The position numbers were made by a program, and so were the translations under genes. A DNA stretch of 64,000 bases from Stenopsyche tienmushanensis (lineage: Eukaryota; Arthropoda; Insecta; Trichoptera; Stenopsychidae): NCBI GenBank assembly GCA_008973525.1, contig WACJ01000410.1, positions 1-64,000 on the forward strand. Direction: 5' to 3'. The notes under the pieces are model-generated. The model was not told where the DNA came from and made no database searches. It saw only the letters and a program-made list of their open reading frames with translations. The first letter of the stretch is position 1. Every line of letters starts with the position of its first letter. Positions 37,061 to 51,300 of the stretch are shown here, piece by piece.

Positions 37061-37933
37061 AGTAAGGACTTAATAATTGATAATACTTCAACTAATATTC
37101 TCATGATACTCTTGTATATTCGTTTAACTTCACCTTTTCCTTCTTTGATCCCTCTAAAAGTAATAACGACGAAAAATCAATCACTGCGGGAGCTATAATT
37201 TATTAAAGTCAATTTATTTTCATTATATTTTCATTACTCATGTATTCTTATGTAAGTATCATAAGAATTCTAAATAAACATATTCATATTTATAAATTGT
37301 TTTTTGGGAATTGAGCCCTTTTATTTTAAATAAATAATTCATTTTAATCAATAATTTGATTAAAAACGTCATTATCTAAGGCATGAAGAGGTTTTTTCTA
37401 AATAAAATTACATGAAAACTAGTTATTTAAAGTTTAAAAACCACTGTGAAACAAATTGTTATCAAATGTTTTTTTTTAATCTGGATTTGAATGCACACAA
37501 TGCATCGTTTTTATTTTAAATGCATTGGTAAGAGGAGCAAGATAGGTATTTGGATGCCGCACGAACTGTCCGCGAAAAACAAAACAGAGCAATAGAGTAT
37601 TTTTGCATCATTGTTGTCAACACAAAGGACGCGATATTTTTTCCCGCAAATTATCCCTGGGGATATGAAATTGACCGTATACGATAATTTAAAAAAAATA
37701 CTTATTACTTACTACTTTAGAGCATGATAACGTATGCCCATATGAAACCAAATTAACTTGTATAAAAATGAAACAAATATACTATGAATTTCTACCGTGT
37801 TATCCAATTTTTCTAAATGTATTACTTTCTGATTTTTATTTAGGGGGGGAGGGGGTCCACGAAGAAAATTTGCCTCAAAGAGGGTTCACCAACTACATAA
37901 GTTTAAGAACCACTGCTCTAGAGCATTCATTAA

Positions 37934-38522
37934 CCCAACGTAAACTACATCGAAATTGGTTAGGACGTATATATACGTCCTCGAAATATATGTTGTTCTA
38001 AAGCCGGCGGGACTTTTTTTTGTTTAACGAATGTGTGTAAAAAGCCAACTTATGCCAAGTTGCCTTAGTTGAAAGGTATTTTCAAAGAACAAATGAAAGG
38101 CAACTAAAGCCAGTAAATGTCGAGTTTATTAAAAAAAAGGGAAAGAATCTACATACTGGTGTCCGAATTTTGAGGTAACACTACACATCAACGACTGCTT
38201 TTAAATACATCACACAAAAGCTGACTTTTGAATTTAAGTATGGATATATTTTATTTTTTTAAACTTTAATATATGCTTCCATTTTCTTTATGTGCTCTTG
38301 TTTATTGTTTTGTATTTGTTAACTTCTCTATATATTTATGTATCTAAATAAATAAAAAAATATACATTTTATTAATTCTTTTCATCAATTTTAAGCATCG
38401 ATAAACAAAATTAATAATATGAACTCACGCCAGGTGGGCGGGACGTATATATACGTCCTAACAAAAATGTGCGCACCCACTGTATGTTGCGTTATTGAAA
38501 AGGAACTTCCCCGCTTAACAGG
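37934..38522. mobile_element. Possible non-autonomous piggyBac-like element
   Basis: Flanked by TTAA at 37930-37933 and 38523-38526. It begins CCC and ends AGG and carries the 18-bp palindrome GGACGTATATATACGTCC near each end (37963-37980, 38441-38458). The palindromes sit within inverted TTAGGACG/CGTCCTAA contexts. TTAA duplication and subterminal palindromes are typical of piggyBac-like elements; the outermost bases of the two ends match poorly, so the limits are uncertain. No coding sequence. Confidence 0.45.
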
Positions 38523-38526
38523 TTAA

Positions 38527-39346
38527 ACGAAAATTCAGTCGAAATCTTCTTGTTTCTATGAGAGGTTAAAATGTGGCAAGAAGAGAGAGATGTGGCAGTT
38601 AGATATTGACATGTATAAAAAAAAACGAATGTTAAAGGTAATAAAAAATGGATTTCTTTCGGGATCTTACTTAATAATGCACGTCGTTTCGCAGCACATC
38701 GCCAAAACCTGTATACATTTTATCCTGAAAAATTATAAGGGCATCCATTTTAAATACAAATAAATAGTTTAGATCAAATTTGATTAAGCATTTATTTATA
38801 ATATACATAGCAACAATAAATTCTATAACAGCAACAACTATTTGTGAAGATATAATTTGAAGTTCAATCCACGTATTATATATTATATCTACTTTATTAG
38901 GTGGTAAATTACTATTTTATATACTTCTATGCTATCGTTAAGGAATCGAAATTAGACAACTCGTGTAAAAAAAATATTACTAGTACATTTTGGTAACATA
39001 CACCGTTGAAAGAGAAGAGGTTTGCCTCGGATTCTCCCGTAATAAAACTAAATTAAAATTAACTACAACGAAGATAACAAATAAAATGCAAATAAAAATT
39101 CTTATAATCGACGAACTTAGATGTTATTTTAAATATTTTTTTTTGTGGAAATGTCAAAGCTATTGAATTTAAAAATTCTATTCAATATATTTAAGGGTGG
39201 AAATTACTTTTGAATCGTAATGAAAAGGGTTCAATTTTATTTGAAAACCATTTAAATTCGCTTTTTACAAAACGATAATTTATATCTAATACCCCTTGGA
39301 GCTCCGCGTGTCTCTTTTTTTATCTCATAATTATAATCTAATGTAA
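38527..39346. other. Intergenic stretch downstream of the reductase gene
   Basis: AT-rich, no gene or clear repeat recognised. Confidence 0.5.
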
Positions 39347-39352
39347 TTTATT
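39347..39352 (-). terminator. Poly(A) signal AATAAA of the ketoacyl-CoA reductase gene
   Basis: A minus-strand AATAAA lies about 48 nt past the TGA stop at 39400-39402, a plausible position for the cleavage/polyadenylation signal. AATAAA is frequent by chance in AT-rich DNA, so this is a candidate only. Confidence 0.4.
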
Positions 39353-39399
39353 TAAGAATGAATTAAATTTAATAAAGATGATTTATGTCTATATGCTAA

Positions 39400-42300
39400 T
39401 CACGACTTAGTTGCTGCCAATTTCTTCAGAGCACGCCTTCTTATATTGTCGGTAGTCTTTGTGACCAGCCAAACAGCACCAGAAGGACAAATAAAGTCAA
39501 TGACTGAAATAGCCCCTAATAATAGGTCATGGGGTCCATAGCCAGTGGTTCTTGTAGTTTTTCCTATAGTGGCCAAAGCCGATTCGACATAAACATTCGG
39601 TGTGGGAGCCATCCACGTCGCACGATGAATCTTCGACATCTTTGTAGCCACTGGCCCAGGTATAACGCTTTGAATTATTATACCTTTCTTGGAATAAGCT
39701 GCTTCCAAATCGATCGAAAATTTGTCGACGTAGAGCTGCATAAAAATAAAAAAATCAATAAGTATCGAACTTGAATTTCCTCCAAAAGTCATTCATCGAA
39801 GCAATTGGCGGTTAAGATTTATATTCTGCCACATTTTCCAGTTTTCCTTTCGCCAGAAAACTCCAGGAAAATGTGAGAATCTCACGAGCGTCAATGAAAC
39901 AAATTGACGATTTGATGACGTCATTTATCTTATAACGACATCCTTTAGTCACGGAACAGCTCATTGGGAAAAATCTCCCACCCTTATTGTCTACTTGATG
40001 AACTATCGAACTGAAATTTCGGAAATATTTTTGCGAAAAAATACGAACCTTGCTAGCAGCGTATACAGCGTACATGGAGGAGGGCATGAACGCTGCCATG
40101 GATGAAATATTGATGACGACGCCCTTTCTTCTCTCGACCATCCCGGGCATCACCATTTGGCACATTTTAGTCACAGAAACGACGTTAGCTTTGAGAATTT
40201 GGTCGAATAAATCCCTAATAAAAAAATAATAATTTAAACTAATAAACATGTATGTGCATTTCATTCTGAGACACAGCTTTGTATTTATGTAATAACATTG
40301 ATATGATTTTTTTATTAATGAAAAATTAGGACTATTATTAATAAATTGCACACATCTGAGGCCCTTAAGAACGGATCGAGAAAATGTATCTCCTAGGAGA
40401 ACACCTCTTCATACTATTTTTATGGTAGTCAAAATATACATGGTAGAAATATACATAGTAGAAATAGTGTTAATACGCATTTCATTCTGAGACATAAAAA
40501 TAAAGGTGTAGTATGGTCGCAATTTGACAAGTTGAATAACAAAAATTCTAGGAAGAAGTGCTCATACCGTATGATTAATAGGTTGTCGTCAACATTCAAT
40601 ATTGTTCCGGACAATCATTAATCATGGTGTCTGTCAAATTCTTAAAATAACAGAAATAATACGATACCACTTGATATATAACGCGAAAAAACACCGTTTT
40701 TAGCGCAGAATATATTGTAATGTCACAATAATGGATGTGAGAGCAGCTTTCGTATATTGTTTTATTTGCCGGGACATCTTTCGCGATTGCGAAAGGAACG
40801 ACATAAAGAAGCGTCCATATGTTCTTTTTATTATTGTGTTTATTTTAAAAATGGCGTAATATTTCGACTTGCACGATGCTTTTGGGTGCTATTTTAAAGT
40901 GCTTTAAATATTCCAAAGTTTCGCAACCCGAAACAAAAGACTTTATCTTGTGACAGTACCCTTTATAATATTAATGGGGCAGCTCTCGCCAACACTGTCA
41001 TTCTGAAAGTGTATCTAATGCTACACAAATATTCATAAGAAACTATAAATAAGAATTAATATTTCACATGGAACGTCCTTCAGGACGTAGGAAAAAAATA
41101 ATCTTAAAAATCTGGAACGCTTTATTAATCAAATCCCAGCGCATATGAAAAATAATGGTTCGCTCCAAGACTCAAAGACGAATAATAAAAATGCCCTTTG
41201 GGCGATTGTCAACTCACGTCTTCGACGCTATCTAAATGTTAAAGCAAATTATTTGACCTCCTAAAATACAAATTCAATGGAGGTTCTATATTTATTTTAA
41301 GGATCTTCTTTTGACCTTTTATTTACAATTCACGACTGAACGCTTGAGATAAGATTGACCTAATAATGAAAAAAGGCACAAAATAAATAAAAACCCTCAA
41401 TCGGAAAAAAATATACTGTGATTCCAGAAAATTAGGCTACCCTTAGTTGAAACAATTGATGGTGCCTCATAATATAATTTATATTCCAGTAAAACTCCCA
41501 ATATAATCGTTATTTCGAAACTATGTTGATTTTTTTTATTCAATATTAGATAATATTATCGATCAAAAAAAATTGTTGGTATGTTAAAAACATAAGTTGG
41601 ATTTGTAGTATTTATAAGAAGAATCTATAAATTAAACCACACTATCATTTCATTATTCAGGATTTTTTGCAATGACATTGCCTTGTATGACTTTTACAGT
41701 TGTATTGTATTAAATACTATTGAAGAATATATTAACGACGCCATTGAAGATTTTTAAATAAATTCAGGCAAAAAATATAAATAAAAACTGCCCGAAAATG
41801 AATTGAAAATTAAATTTTCCGTCTATCTGGATCGAACTTTTCGGTCGAATGAGTGATCTTGCGGACGCAAAAGATGTAGTTGGATTTATCTTTCAATTTC
41901 CGCTATACACTTCCTCTTGCGAAGCCTTTCAGCGAAAATGCTGGCCAAGCTGCGTTTTTTCCCACGGATTTGGAGTATTCATTTTCATTTCGTTTGTTTT
42001 CCACCGCCGAACCGTGATGGGGTGGTGTTTTCAAAACGGGAAAACAACAAAAACAGACAAGGCGACGACTAACGGGGACCAAAACAGCCGCAACCTCTCA
42101 AATAGCCCTGCCCTTGCCGAGCATAATAGGTAGGATGTGAAATTGAAAAGTTGCGGAAATCGGGATTTCCTAACGGATTTTCCAATTGTGTACCGTACAT
42201 GGGTCACTAACAAACGGGATAAAATGAAACATTATATATTTTGTAAATAAATGTGCCTACCGAACTTGTTTCCCTTATCCGAGGAATCAAATAAACAGGA

Positions 42301-45300
42301 ATGAAAAAAGTCATACTCACTGTTCCCTGACGTCCAAGAAGTTTTCGGGATAGGGATAAGAAACTCCGACGTTGTTCACTAAAACGCCGATTTCGATACC
42401 GATTAATTCCTTTTCGATGTGTTCATATACGCCAATGGTTTCGGTGAAATCTGCCACTATGCATTTGGTTTTTACGTTGAAATCTTGTTCTACGATTAAA
42501 AAAAATATTGACTATGTTAATATTCTTAAAGCACACAATTTGTACAACAATAATTTTCAGAGACAATGTTGACCTTACCAATTTCAGTTGCAACGGCTTC
42601 AAGCTTAGATTGAGTTCTGCTAATGAGTACGATATCGCATCCTCTCTTTGCAAGCTAAAAAACAAATTTATTTATTTATTTGAACTATGGAATAAGGATT
42701 TTTATTAAAAAGTATAAAAAAAGTTAACTTTGAAAGCTCAAAATTGTATGTTTTTTTAATTTAAAATATAATCTATTTGTGATTATCTGTCCAATATAAA
42801 ATTTCTGCATTTCATCTTAATAACTCTTTTTAAATTTAAATGTGTATTTAATTTTTTGAACCATTTTTAAAAATAAGCTTTTCGAAATCTCATTTATGAC
42901 GCCTATAACGACTTTGTCAACTACAATACTTTAACATGATTATCAAAGGGTATTTATGTTTTTAAAAATGTAATCACCATTCTCACCCTCTAAAAAAATG
43001 ATCCGAGATGTTATACAAACCAATATTTCTTATAACGTTCGCATTACTTGTGAGAAATAAGAGAGATTAACTAAGCTTTCAATTTTTCTAAAAATATGAA
43101 TAATATGCATATATTTCTATATGAATTCTGGTGATTCAACTTTATAATTCATTAATTAAATAGCTCATACTCTTCTCTTACCCACTTTTTAATTTAAATT
43201 TTGTTTTTGAGCGTTCCCACGAAAATATAGACGATAAATAATACATCTAATCGATTATCAAAATTATTCATTTTGAGACCTAATTACATCCATTTGCTAC
43301 CGACTTTGATTTTCTTTATAACTAATTATTTGTAGCTTTTGCTCCTATAGAATATTTAAGTAATCCAATATTTTATATAATATATTTAATAATTATTCAT
43401 GAACTTTTAAACAGATTTGTTCTAAAAATAATTATAATACAAAGTCGAAAAATCTGCATTTAAAATTCAGTAAACTGAAAAAGTAAAATTCAAACTGCGT
43501 ACTTTAAATCATGTTATTAATTCATGTTAAGGCATTTTTTATAATTTCCATCTAAAAGCTTAGTAAAAATTAAATTAAATTAAAAATTTTAAATTGTCAT
43601 ATTTTGCAATGAGCTTTTTTTGCACTTAAGCTTCACTTTATTTTACAAACGTTACGGAAATACGAGTTCAAAATTTGACCCAATTCCTTAATCAAATTAT
43701 ATAAAATTAGTGCCAAGTATTTTAAAACACTATTTTACTGTTTGAAGCATTTAAAAAAATACAACATAAAACTATTCAATATAAGGATTATCAATTATTA
43801 AGGCTCTGCTGAAATAACATAATGCTTGTAACTAGTATAAAAGCCAATATATATTTTGACATTGGTAAGTTATTCTACTTAGCAAAGCACCTTCAAGATG
43901 TAGGTCAAAAAGGTTGTTGGGCATGTTTGATGTATTCAAATTTATTTTGAAATAAAGAAACTGTTAAATTTAGCCACAAATATTGGATTTTCAATGGAAA
44001 CAAACAAATTTTGCTTGCATAAAGCTGTCGAAAAACGTCCTTAATCCGTCTTCATTTGTCAGTTTTTTGTGGATTGTGAATTAATCAAGGGGAATAGTCT
44101 CTCAAAGGTATACAAAAGAAATGAAATGAGCGCAAATAGAATCTCGCAATAAATTAAATCTCCAGACGTATTATTTTAATGGAAAAGCTCCGCCGCCTCA
44201 ACTCAGTCCAATAGAAAACACAAAGAAAAACAAATCTTTAAATCTAAATAATCTATTTAGAGGACTATTAACAACAATCAAGAGTCACATTAAGAGAGCA
44301 TTGAGTGAGAAATTAAACATAATATAAAATTCAACCAGGGAGAGCTTCGAAAATGAAACAGTTTTAAGTGAATAAAGAAAAAACGACCTGTAATCCCATT
44401 TGGGGATCATGGATACAACTAATCTTCGTTATTGTTTCAATATTTTAATTTATGATTCAATGATTGAGTATGCTGAGAGTGTATCAATAATAATTTTATG
44501 ATTTTCAAGCGAATGATTGATAACATTATAAAAAAATATGTTTATATACTAAGTCAATTAGTAGATAAAAAATAGATCGTTCTTCTTAGGAATCAAATCA
44601 GAATGATCAACTCAATTCAAAATAAAATTTAAATTTATAAATATGAACTATCAAATATATCTCCCTTGTCCAGCAAAATATCCTCGTAAAAATCCATAAA
44701 TGTGAACAAACATCGTACTTAACAAGATTACAGTTCACATTGAGAGCTCAAAGAGAAGCGTGTATCTTCAAAATCTGAAGACCTAGTCCAGAGTCAGTTA
44801 ACCGATAGAGATAACAGTAGTAGAACTAACTAGATAGTGAAGGTAATAAGCTTATGTGCCCAGATGTACTTAATTACATGGTCTAAGAAAGAGACGATGG
44901 TTCAACAAGATCTCGTTCCATTCCACTGAAAGCTTTTTTATTTTCGCATAAGATACTAAGTGCTATTTAACGTTGTTAAAAACGAGAGCATCTTCTGTTG
45001 AATCTATTGAGAGAATGGCTAAAAATTTTAAATTGTTGTAAAAACGTTGACACAATGAAATACTTCCCAGGAAAAAAATAAATATTAATTAAAAAATATA
45101 TTCAGAACAAGCTTCCTTTAGAGATGTTCATATGATAAATGGACTGAATTTTCTAATTTAATTATTTTGGCAAAGTAAAAAAAAATATTGTTTAATAAAA
45201 AATATAAGATTCTATCGAATAAATAAATACACATGTGACATCTATTGTCGATTAATGGAGGATAAAAATATAATATCCATAAATCGAGGGGTCGAGAGAG

Positions 45301-48300
45301 CAAAGGATTCAATACAAATTTATTAATGGCAATTCAAACAACTTTCAGACACTCTTTAAATCGTATGGTATTCACCTCATTTAACAAAACGTATTTTTTT
45401 AATAAATGTAATATAATACTTACAGCTCTAGCATAAGCTTTCCCAACGCCATCTGTTGATCCCGTTACAACTGAAACAATAAAAAATATTTTTTTTTAAT
45501 ATTTGTATCATAGCAAATATTCAAACCATTTCCACAATAAATTAAATTTGAAAAATATTGAATAATGTAATTAATCCATACGATAATATTAGTACGACTC
45601 ATTCAACAGATGCTAAAAAAATATTGAATCCGTGAATTCCGTAATATCCCTAATTAATTTCGCATCCCTCCGAAATATTGCCGAGATCACATTCTTACAT
45701 CCCGAATTAAAATTCTCCCCCTCTGATACTTTTTTATGCCGGTACAGCACGAATTAATGTCTTCCCCCGCAATAAAATGAAGATTTCGGAGGAAAGCCGA
45801 AACAAATCTCAATAAATTTTCAAAGCCGATTAGCCCCAATAAGGGTGGAAATTCATTTCCGTTCTGGTCGAAATGAGAATCCCATTTCGACAACGGTTAA
45901 TTGATTTAAAATGAAAATTAATTATGCTAAGAAACGCAATAAATCAACTGAACACTGACAAAATGACGCTTATAACAATTTTGCGAACAGATACTTAAAA
46001 ATACGCACCGAGTCAATTTTAATGTCCGAAACGAAACGTTTTTGTATCTGCGTTTTTTATACAAATCAAACATGGAATATTTTAACAATAATGTATTTTA
46101 TGAACTGTTAAATATCTTCAATCAAATAAATACATGTTTAAAAGTAAAAATAGCAAGAGTTCACGGTTATAACGAGTATCAAAATACGCACACACGACCT
46201 CAAAACAATGTCAATCTTATAAGAGAGAATAAATAATGATTAAAAATGAACAATAAAATATGGTCCTAGTTATTTTTATGCTGACGAAAACTTATTTTTA
46301 GTAGGCTATTAAATTAACTTGTCTTAAAAATCCAAATAAAACTGAATAATTAATATCAAATATTGTTGACCAAATAAATACTGATTATAAATTCGCCACT
46401 GACTTTTAGATCTGCTATCATTTTAAATTCTTATTGAATTTTTTTATGGGACGTTTCTACCTTGTTGGTTTAAAAAAACCTTTTTTTTCATTGTGTATCG
46501 GAAAGAATCAATATTTAAGAATATGTTTAGTTAATTTCAAGTCGATATAAATGAAATTCGCAAATTTATAAGCCGATGAGGAGAATCTTTACTGTTTTCT
46601 CGAAACCACTTTTTCCAAGCTAATATAAGTGCTCTCACGAGCCCTAAATAAGCATTCCTTATGAAAATTGGCAAACACATGTATAACAAACGTCTTTATC
46701 GTATAGACTAAAATGACCTAAAAATATTCAATTTTTTGTATTTAATTAACAAAAAACTATAAAAAATGATGGTAAAAATACACTATTCTTCAATCGCTCG
46801 CTATTTTTTAATATTTCTTTCTAATTATAGTCTATACTTTACATAATATTATACAAAATAAAAATATGTTTGATTTTTTTGCTGCAAATCACCTGTCCAG
46901 GACTTAAGACTTCCATGGTGAAGAATATCATCGCTCGTCCATCGACATACGTGTTTCCCTCCATTTCCACTACTATTTTTTGTCAAACTTTAAAAAATAT
47001 TTTTATATTCAATAAAGATAGTCTAGTTGACATACGAAATATCAACATTCTATATTTAATACTTTTCGCATAAAAAACATTAAAAAACGATCTCTTTTAG
47101 GCCCAACAAGATACAAACCCCTTAAATAGTGTCATCAAAGTTTTGGTCGTAATGAATACTTAATCTGTCATTCTACCAGTCATTTAATTTTACAGCTTGT
47201 TATAACCGAGTTCAATCGTATTATGAATTTGAAAAGATAATTTCAAATCAAATTCTGAAAGATAATGGTATTTGAAAATCGATTTGTGATAAATAACACA
47301 TTAAACGACTGAATCGTTTCGCTTTTAATAGCAATACGAATAATTTTAGATGCGAATGAATGTCAAAAGTTAAATTTTCAATACGATGAAAGCGGGAAGT
47401 CTTAGTGAAACGATGATAAATTAGGCTAAAAGTGACAGTGACTAAAAGTGAGAATGTTGGTTGACAGTCATGATCGCATGTCGTTTCATAACGAAAATAT
47501 CTATTTATTAGATTGCTTTCCGGATCATAGTTTTACATTCACCTACCTATCAATCATGTAATGATCTAATGACATAAACGTTGTAAAAATTTTTTGCGCG
47601 TGCAATTTAAAAAGAGTTGCACCTTGCATCATATGCAATTCGATTGTAGATGACAAATATGGATTGTTGATGAAAATTTTTGTAAATTGAATGAATATAT
47701 ATTGATATGACTTTCAGTTTATATCGATCTGAGGCAGTAATGTTTTGTGCAGTTTACGGCTTTTTCCGTTTCTGCTTAGACCCCGGGGCTTAATTGAGGC
47801 AGTGAAAGGCCTTCGGTGGATGGCCGAATGTAATTTACGTTGGCCGAGAACTACGCAGTTCGACATTGGGGTCCGCTAGACCCCAACTTTCTCCGCTCAG
47901 CTGAGCGCTTGGGAGTGAGTGACCGAAAACGGGACTTGTTGTATGAGAGCGAGAAAGGCGGCGACATCATTAACGAGTGTACCCCAGAGAAGGTCAACTC
48001 TTCTCCGGCAGCGAACATTTTGCTCTTATTTGCATATTTTACTGATTCAGTGCGAAAAAAATTTAAATTATAACACACTTTCGTTGTTTTTTAAATAATA
48101 ATTTCGTGAAGAAAATAAAAAAAACTGATTTTAGTAGTCCAAAAAAATTTCTTATTAAAATGTCGTATTTAACATAATTTTAGAATGCGAAATTTTTCTA
48201 CTTTCTATGGTAACAAAAAAAAACTTTTTACATCAACGAATTATAAATATAAAATTATAATAGCATTCATGCAAATTTTAGATAAAGAAAATATGAAAGT

Positions 48301-51300
48301 AAATATATTTATGTTGAAATTCATACGATATTTATAACTATCATTTTATTGCTATTTTTACATATTTTTTACAATATTAATCACTTTCACATAGTTTCCA
48401 AAACTTATATATGTTTTTGTAAAAAGCGGTCGCTATAAATACCACCTGGGGGTATTAAAGCAAGATATTTCAGTTACCCTGCTAAATTAAAGCCATCCTA
48501 TTAATTTAATACAATTCCAATATACAACAACATTATTATAAAAAATAAAAAAAAACAACATTATAATAAAAGCTACCCCTTTAATATAAGTATTCAAAGA
48601 CTATATTTCTTCACACAAGAAGTTTAATTCAAAATTTATAGTTATGCTCTTTCATAATCAGTTTATATCGAGACAAAAATTATGAGATATGAATATATTA
48701 TTTTAATTTTTAGCTGCAAAATATTATCAATATCAAACCTCATAATCGACGAAAAATATTTATGCCATAGTGTGCTATTTTTATTCCACCGGGGAAAATA
48801 CAGAAAATTATGGAATTTTTTAAGCTTAATAAGTATCATAAATGGAAAAAAATGGCGATACTAACGTTGGTAAATTTAATAAACAAGGACATTGGATTCT
48901 GAACGAATTATTATATTTTTCTTTTTTATAAAAAGTATTTTATTCATGAATTTCATAATTATTTCATCTATTAACCCTTTGCACTCGAGAGGTAACATTC
49001 ATTCACCAGTTCGTTTGATGGAGATACTCGATGCACGACAATACACTGTTTACATTTAATTCCTTTGAAGCGGGTCCCTATGATCTTCTGAGTATAACAT
49101 GACACACCTTCAAATAGTTATAAAATTTTCTTATCTGAAATTAGTCCGCAACTACGAACCGGATTGCATGATCGGCACTAATTTGAATTCGGCAGTTGTG
49201 GCAAAAATACTACTGTTTTTGATCGCTATAAGCATTGAACAGTAATTAGGAATGATTGCGAACTCTGTTCTCAAAGAAACAGAGTCGACAAAAAACATCA
49301 AACCACATATTATTGTAATTAGGGAATCCAATCCCGGGATCCCAGACAGTTTTAGGTGCTCATGAATTCCGGGATTAGTAAACGTATTCCCGAAAAATTC
49401 GGGATTAAAATTTTTATCTAACAAAAATCGTACACCTCACTAGCACGACGTAGGCTACTAAATCGAAACATTCCCGCCGAAAGCTGGACGCGTGGAAACA
49501 GTGGCGTAAATATTAAATGGCGAGCTTAGATGACGCCTAGGGGCAGTAACTGACTATTCTATGTATACAAACATAGAGTACATATATATTTTTCAAATTG
49601 TTAAATTAACATTTCCCAACGGTGATGTATTTAATACACCTCGATTCTAATAAAGGGAATATCGATATGAAATATAATAGATACGGGCTTCAGAATTTTT
49701 GTATTCCTCTGTAATATAATTACAAATCACATCAAAGTATTTTAGTATATAATTTTTTGCAGCGACGGAAATAAATAATTTGTCGGGAAATCCCGGGATC
49801 GATATTTTGGCTCAGGATTGGATGCAACTTAGCAATTGTTTTATGAAATATCACACACAGCAAAATTAGAGAGATTAATATTTGAGAAATTATATTCACA
49901 AAGGTGTGAAAATATATAAAATGCTTAAATATAAAAGTTTCACATATTAATTTTTGTGTGTAATGATTTTAAGTTAAAAGTAAGAAAATCGCCAAAAGTG
50001 CTGTGAAACGTCAAGAGTTGCTGATTCACCGTGCAAAAAAGGACCTCGAGTGCAAAAGATTAAACTCATCTATTTATTTTATGTTTTAAGGCAAAATAGA
50101 ATATTTTTTGCTCAAAATGAGCTTATATTTGCGTTAATATTTACACATATAATATTAAATTTATTTTTGCACTATTTCAAATATATTTTGAGCAAATCTA
50201 CATCGATAATAATTGTAAATAAATTAATTTCATATTAATTTTTATTTAACAATAATAATAAAAGCAATTGGCAAAGCAAAATATATTTAATACTGATTCA
50301 AAATAAGGCATGTTGGAAGTCCCTGGCTAACAGTGACCACGTTTTGTAGCAGATGTTGCTGGTTGTTTATATATTGCTAAGGTTATTAGCACAGTTGGCG
50401 CAAGAGGCATGTTATTAACTTTTCCACAAAGGTTCTATCGGTCAAAATACAAAATATAATAGACAATTTCGGAAATGTCATTTTGTGAGGGGGAAGTTAT
50501 ATCTTTTGGCAATATGCCTTAATTAAAAAGGCGTTTCGAGGGAAAAAATCGAAAAAAAACCTTAATGAAAATATAATACGAAACAATGATGAATGGTTGG
50601 AATGGTTGTGAAGAGTGAAATTTCACACAAATTTATCGCAACGAATTCATGGAAGAAAGTTGCATGCTCCGATTAAACGGTGCTTCGCAGGAGTACACAA
50701 ACTTTTTTGTTCGTTTTATTGTCTTTAGCAAAAATATGCGCACGATAACAATGAAAATGATTTTAATCATGTTCGTCGTAATTAATGATACATTCTTCAA
50801 TATTTTATAACTTTCCACGCAAAGTCATAAATTACTTTTTGTGTGCCGAAAACAAGTATTAACAGTCGGGCAACTCAAAATAAGTTTTATTTCATCGAAT
50901 GCTAATAATTAAATTAAAATTATTTAAATAAAAGTATTCATAAATATTTAGGACTGTAGTAAGGCGTAAAGTAAATTAATTACTTATATAATGTATATAC
51001 TTTAAGTATTTGAAGGCTAGTGGCATCAAATGAATTTTATCTTTTGGGTAGTAGTTTCCCTAAATAATGTCATATTATTAGGTTGTCCCATAAGTATCTT
51101 TCGAAAATGAACACAGATATAATCATAGCCATGGTTGAAGAAAACCCGCGATATACTGTACGCGAAATAGTTAAAAAGTTATAAATTCCACGAATATCGG
51201 TCCATAATCATCTGATAAAATTGGGCTACATCAATCGTTCAGATGTGTGGCTTCTTCATGAACTGATTGACTCAAATAAACTTCAGCGTATTTCAACATG

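Larger units (their letters stand above)
33962..37929. other. Gene-free stretch after the CRAL-TRIO array
   Basis: No convincing gene. A GC-richer patch at 34240-34610 contains a 70-codon plus-strand frame (34394-34606) without known relatives. A hydrophobic 69-codon frame at 35308-35517 begins with ATG and includes a possible donor site (CAG|GTACGT) but has no identifiable partner exon. Confidence 0.4.
48975..50059. mobile_element. Non-autonomous piggyBac-like element with nested insertion
   Basis: TTAA at 48971-48974 and 50060-50063 flank termini CCCTTTGCACTCGAG (48975) and the reverse complement TCTTTTGCACTCGAG, a 13-of-15 match. TTAA duplications and CCC-type TIRs are piggyBac hallmarks. 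No transposase frame is present. A hAT-like repeat block (about 49322-49833) appears inserted in its middle. It lies in intron 1 of the reductase gene. Confidence 0.65.

Noticed and set aside
39812..40351. 179-codon minus-strand open frame treated as a whole gene
   Set aside because: Only 40049-40214 is real exon; the flanks are intron read-through, and splice sites and homology place the exon limits.
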